Of a stretch of 64,000 nt of DNA, positions 59,310-64,000 are shown piece after piece. The DNA is from Jaltomata sinuosa (taxonomy: Eukaryota; Streptophyta; Magnoliopsida; Solanales; Solanaceae). The stretch lies in the NCBI GenBank assembly GCA_003996215.1, contig QJPP01003459.1, forward strand, positions 1 to 64,000. Reading direction: 5' to 3'. Position 1 is the first letter of the stretch. Every line of letters begins with the position of its first letter. Made by a program: the position numbers and the translations under genes. The notes below the pieces were generated by a model. It saw nothing but the letters and a program-made list of their open reading frames with translations. It had not been told where the DNA came from and ran no database searches.

Positions 59310-59509
59310 TTATTGGTAGTCTTGGTGATAGATGTTGAGGGCAAGCTTGATGGTGTCCTTGAGGAGGTTTAAGTGGTCAAAATCCCAAAGTTTGAGGTGT
59401 TGCCAAATGGGAAACAAGCTGATATTTTGATGTTTTTGATGGAGCAATTCCCCTTTTTAGGGTGGGCCATGCCAACCGGATTAGCATGCTATCCGACAAT
59501 GACTAAGGT

Positions 59510-61280
59510 TTGAGGTACTATCGTCGAGCCACGACATAAAATCAAGTGCTTCTTGAGAGGCAACCCAAGTGTTTTTACTTTGTTTTTTGTTACCTTTTTG
59601 GTTTTTTTAGTTTGGTTTAGGAATGCAGGGAGAGAAAAAAGGACAAAGTGGAAAAATAAGACAAAAAGGGGATGTGTGGTTTGCATGAACTATTGTGTAC
59701 ATCGCACAGGCCACCGCATTCCAAAGTAGTGAAATGAAGGAAAAATGTTGAGTCGGAGGTTACGTGCACTGGGCTGTGCATTTTGTATGAGTTCTTGTGC
59801 GTGTTGCACCTTCATCGCACACTATAATAGAAATATGGGGAAAGTTGGGCATGAAAAAGGTGAAGTATGAAGCGACATGCGGTCTGCACTAGAGCTTGTG
59901 CGAATCACACATCACAGTGTACCCAGGTAAATTTTAAAAAATTTGTTGACCTACCCAACTCAAAGAACGACTCGGTGACTTTTCTTCTTCTTTTTCTCCT
60001 TTAAACCACCCCCTTCACCCTCTTTTCCCATATTTATCCCACAACTCTCTCAAATCTCTCTCAAAATCCTCCACAAATCCCTCAAACTGTCCCAAAAATC
60101 TTCTTTTCCTCTTGACTACATCTCTCTACCGCCGCAACCCAGTCACCGCCGTCATCATCTCCTGGCAAAGTCATGGGTCACCATTGTAGATCTCTCAAAA
60201 GCTTTGATTTTTACTTCCCTTCACTTAATTTTCACTTATGGTAAGTTTCTCGATGTTAAATACTTGTTATTATGATGATTGGGAACTCATATTGTGAAGA
60301 ATGCTCCTTAGAATTGTCATGTTGATTTTGGGTGAGATCCAAAAAATTTGGGTCCCCAATTTTGGGTTATAATGTTTATTTTGCTTAGGATCAACTTGGT
60401 AGAACTTGATTTTGTGATAATGCATGTCGATTATAGTAGTTTTTAGCCTTGAAAATCTGTGTTTGGGGTGAAGTCTGAGTAACCCACTTGTGATTGATGC
60501 ATGATTTGGCCGTATGATAGATTGGGTGACATAATTCTTAAGGGAAAATCATCATTGTCATGAGGTTTGGTTAAGAATAGATGTTTTGGGGTGTAAATTT
60601 CTACTCTTTTGTGCCCATGTAATTTGTTGAATATGCTTATTGGGTGTATGATTTGGTTGGGAGGTAGGAATTGTTGTTGAATTAATGTGCCTAATTGTTG
60701 CAATTGAAAGCTTGATGTTCCCAATGATATATGGGGTAACGTCCTTCGTAAGGAAAGTCATTAAGTTCTTCTTTCGCTTTGAATGGTCATAATGGATTCT
60801 GGAGAAGTCTGAATACCCGGATGATTCGGTGCCAAGTGCTTAATGCAGATATTGCCTTATGAATCACATGCATAATTCACAAGAATACAAGGAACCAAAA
60901 AATCCAACTATTTCCTTGTGTGTTTCGCATATGACGCGTAGATCTCGATTTTGTGAAACACACAAGGCACCGCACTTTATGAGAAAATACTGTCAGTTTA
61001 TTGTTTCGAAGGGCGAAGCATGGTGCAATGCGCAGTTTGACTTGTGCAAACTGCACCAGCTTTGCACCTCAGTGCAGAAATCCCTGTAGGTTTCTGGTAG
61101 CTCATGCGAAATCACATATGATGCGCACTATGCTGGTTGCGGTTCGCACGTGGTCAGCATGAGCCACCAGTTACGTACTTTATTTTCCACTCCTTTGCAT
61201 TACGTTCTTGTAGGTTGTTAATTTCTTTTTAAACTCCTAGATTGTGTATAGATACTTGGAGCCTGCTGCTAACCTCCATT
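59510..61280 (+). other. Gypsy-2 3' non-coding region
   Basis: Begins with the post-integrase cgtcgagccacgacat...ggcaaccc block. GC-rich words of gtgcgnnncgcac type occur at 59,690-59,930 and 60,915-61,155. A C/T-rich stretch lies at 59,985-60,130. No convincing gene. Confidence 0.55.
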
Positions 61281-61284
61281 TGAA

Positions 61285-61960
61285 GGACTATGTCTTCCCA
61301 TAGGCATCACCAAAAGAGGTGTGCCTCAAATCAAGCTTCAACATCCACAAATGTAAACTTGCCTGTGCAAAATAATGGTCCTACTGAGTCTGAAATTTGA
61401 TTTGGCCTTGAGGGGAAGGAAGCATACTAACTGAAATTTTGGGAGAAGCGACCCATCTTAGAAGAAAAAGGGTTGGATATGGAAGTATTTGAAGCTGATT
61501 TCCCAAATGTCCCAAAATAGTTTTGGGGAATGAATCTGGACCCACTTTGCTAAGACTCCGGGCCTATATTTCCCGAAGTTGGTGCGGGAATTCTATGCCT
61601 CCTATCGGGCTAGACAATATATTTTTAAAGAATAAGTGTGCGATAAGTAAGCTCTCATGCCTCGATTCTGTTTGAGTGAGAGGAAAGGAAATAGATAGCA
61701 TGAAACCATAAACTTTGCTATATGGGATGATGAACCAGTCCTAGAGTCGCAATACATGGAGCATGTAGCTACAAAAGAGGACAAATATTAGTGGTGGCAA
61801 GTATAATCACTGATGGGACTCCTCTTGGGGCCATTTCAAAAGGGCCCATTCGTAGCTCTGACCTCATGTTTGAAGCTTGGATATGGTTAGATTTTGCGTG
61901 CACACGACTTATTCCAACCGGTCATAAGACAAAGGTGACTATAGAGGTGGCTATTTTGAT
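61285..61960 (+). pseudogene. Plant-transposon-protein-like remnant
   Basis: Broken plus-strand reading: MSSHRHHQKR-like start at about 61,290, then EKRPILEEKGLDMEVFEADFP, a stop, and further pieces (VGAGILCLLSG; ILESQYMEHV-type). It resembles the putative plant transposon protein often found in 3' parts of large gypsy elements of nightshades. Domain identity rests on pattern recognition only. Confidence 0.4.
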
Positions 61961-61968
61961 TGCTTATG

Positions 61969-64000
61969 TGTAATGACCCTACTGGTCAATTCTCTAATTC
62001 CTTGCGTTTTCTATGTTTTGAGTTTTCTTGCAGTGGCTATAGGTCATTTATGACTTGCCGAGACTAACGGTTCAGTGCTCGGGCCGTTCATTTGGTCGTT
62101 ATGACCATTTCCCTATTTTAGATCTCTAACTTGGGAAATCCTCAAATTTGGTCAAATTGTTTGGTAAACACACTCAAAATCAAATTTTGACAGTTTCATT
62201 AGCTCCGGAGTGTGACTTTGGTCTAGTTGGACCTTTGGTCGGGATTCGGGAGCTTTTCAGCTCAGATTTTTCTCTCGTTCTTTATTTTCAGGCTAGTTTG
62301 ACTTGAAGGGTTGACTTTGGTCAATATTTAGAGAAGATGGCCTCTGATAAAAAATTTGTCAGTATTGTTACCTCCGGAATATCGAGTTTAGGCTAGAGGG
62401 ACCATTGGTTCAGGTCCCGAGGCTTCAAGACTTGATTTTGGCCTTTAGATTCCATTTTTGAATAGTTTGCCTAAAGGTTGATTTTGGGTGGGAGCCCACT
62501 TTTTGTTAAATCGACCTCTGATAGGATTTTTGTTAATTTTGTTTGATCTAACATGCCATTTCTAGTTGAATAGCTAAGCTTGTTTGTGTTTGCAGGACCC
62601 CGGATGTGTTCCCGAGGGCCCATCTCTTAGAAATCTACCCCTGGCATGTTGATGTTACTATTGGGGCGCATATGTAGCAGCCTGGGAGCCGTGGCACCAA
62701 AGCATCTACGGCTACCTGGGTGCTGTGGCACCAGTGCACATGCGGCTGCCTGGGCGCCGTGACACCAGCGCACCTGCACCTGTGCGTGGCTGCTTTAAAA
62801 GGGTTGGCAGCCTCTTTTCTCATTCATTTCCCAAAATTCCAAACTCATTTATTCCATAGAAATAGCTCATAAATTCACCATTTTCACACCTTGATCAACC
62901 CAATTACTTGGATGATAATACTTTGTTGATTCTTGATCGATTGTCGGCTTCTAAATCAGGTAAATTATCTCTTTAAATTTTGTTTTCCTCCATTAATTTC
63001 CCTCTTTAAATTCTTGATTTTGTGCGCTGTTTTGAGCACTGTTGATAGTCCATTGCCGCTCAAATTTTGAGCATGTTCTCCCGGGAATATGGGGAATACC
63101 GTGATATTTTTATTGTTTTTGGTTTTGGGTGTGGGCCCCGCGGGCCGGCTTGTGACCCAAATTTTGACCCGGCTACACTTGTAGAAATATAGGTATCATT
63201 AGCTTCGTATTGACGTGTAGAGTATTGTTATGATAGTGTCACTGCTTACGGATGCTTCTCGGAGAAGATAGGCTCCTGTCTTTTAGATTGGATTGTGCGG
63301 GCATGCTCGGCTTTTTTGATAGGTTATGGTTTACTACTTCTAGACTTTGCTCGTACGAGGTATGAATCTAATAACTTGCTAATGGTTGGTGGAATTTTAT
63401 GGTTTCGATACGGTTCTGATTAGGCATATTGATCCGTATAAGTGATTTAGGGGCTTTAAAGTAGATTCTGGTTAGCAAATCCTTAGTATAGGTGGTAGCT
63501 TTTCTGTAAGACTTGGCGTAGGGGGTGTAGTATCCTTGGGTTTAGGATTAGATTCCTTAGCTTAGTTTAAGCTATTTGTGGTTGAGGTTGCTAGATTTAG
63601 GGAGCCTTAGCCTAGAATTATATAAGGGTTCATGATAGAGTTAGTGTTGTTGTTGTTTTAATATTATTGTTATTATTTCTTGCTCATTTGGTGTTCTATT
63701 TATCTTATACTTCTGGGCCCAAGGCCGTGGAGATGGGACTAGTAGGAGGCAGGCCATTTTGGTTGTGCCTTGCTTAAGTTTCTATCTGTTGTATGCTTTA
63801 TGCTTAGTTCTAGTTAGTTGTGTACCTTAGGCGGGTCACTTAGGGGTTGGTAGTTAGTGTAGTGTCTTCCCTATTAGTATTTGTACTAGAATAGGTGGAT
63901 TTAGCACTCGTTGGGGTTTAGTTTGTGGTAGAGTAGTTATTACTTAGCTTTCCGGATGTTCTTATCATGTTATATTCTTATGTTTTGGTTTGGTATGAGT
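61969..64000 (+). repeat. Large Tekay/Del-like LTR (copy E), plus strand, runs off window
   Basis: Starts TGTAATGACCCT and is the reverse-complement counterpart of the right ends of copies A, B and D (tgacttgccgagactaacgg, ccgttcatttggtcg). Contains a 34-bp triplication (62,681-62,790) and a TTTAAAAG core promoter candidate at about 62,794. No gene inside. Confidence 0.8.
62681..62790. repeat. Three tandem 34-bp GC-rich units upstream of an LTR TATA-like box
   Basis: Units start at 62,681, 62,715 and 62,749 with cctggg, followed by gccgtggcacca or a variant. They end just before ggctgctttaaaaggg. Confidence 0.85.

Larger units (their letters stand above)
52104..61968 (+). mobile_element. Gypsy-2: Athila-like element with RT-integrase deleted
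   Basis: The 5' LTR is 52,104-57,510 (interrupted), with the primer-binding site at 57,515-57,532. A gag-like remnant, protease, an abrupt switch at about 59,480-59,510 to the post-integrase region, and a long 3' tail with a plant-transposon-protein-like remnant follow. The same post-integrase ggcaaccc string exists in gypsy-1. It depends on other elements for movement (inference). Confidence 0.82.

Noticed and set aside
62681..62790. CRISPR-like array of three GC-rich repeats
   Set aside because: No spacers of constant length and a plant LTR context; simple tandem duplication explains it.

Overview
The window is a repeat-only block of plant nuclear DNA, almost certainly from a nightshade (Solanaceae). 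The first 11.3 kb is a scrambled endogenous pararetrovirus (family Caulimoviridae) whose gene set and four-module organisation resemble the solendovirus/Tobacco vein clearing virus group known from Nicotiana and relatives. The other 52 kb is nested Ty3/gypsy retrotransposons, LINEs, a possible CACTA end and large LTRs. I find no convincing host gene, no tRNA or rRNA gene, and no bacterial-type feature. Several open frames start at GTG or TTG and only mark the edge of an open stretch; true starts are given where visible.

Viral block (1-11,590). Three tandem copies of a unit of about 1.63 kb (1-1651, 1652-3279, 3280-4302) each carry the end of the inclusion-body/transactivator gene, a TATA promoter, an AATAAA and a long leader. 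Next come an inverted coat-protein fragment (4303-5041), a tiny forward coat fragment (about 5042-5090), an inverted transactivator fragment (about 5091-5648) and a 69-bp-arm palindrome (5642-5804). The palindrome leads into an undamaged protease/reverse transcriptase/RNase H frame (5704-8427), a 64-codon linker ORF and the start of the transactivator gene (8642-8929). A head-on minus-strand block then holds coat protein (10,113 to 8930, frameshifted) and movement protein (11,243 to 10,113, intact). Every viral module is present, but in pieces and in both orientations, so no contiguous viral genome exists here. The inverted pieces could feed small-RNA silencing.

Retrotransposon block. Gypsy-1 (Athila/Tat-like, plus strand) runs 11,598-11,992 and 19,033-24,027, with its 3' LTR at 24,028-25,378. 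Its RT is split by a 7.0-kb LINE (11,993-19,032) flanked by a decayed 18-bp target-site duplication. Gypsy-3 (chromovirus-like, minus) spans about 25,540-33,750; its gag is interrupted at 29,088 by a CACTA-like end followed by LINE fragments. A Tekay/Del-like LTR lies at 33,875-36,863. Decayed plus-strand chromovirus sequence follows at about 39,960-40,880 with its LTR from 40,915. A minus-strand gag/protease piece (42,985-45,162) has its 3.4-kb LTR at 45,350-48,767. A Tat/Ogre-like gag remnant fills 48,780-52,103. Gypsy-2 (Athila-like, plus, RT-integrase deleted) occupies 52,104-61,968; a 3.9-kb LTR (53,452-57,368) is inserted in its 5' LTR. Another large LTR starts at 61,969 and runs off the window.

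The elements do not cooperate as a pathway. The layout is a record of successive insertions into heterochromatin-like DNA, with the viral cluster, the least decayed part, probably among the youngest layers.
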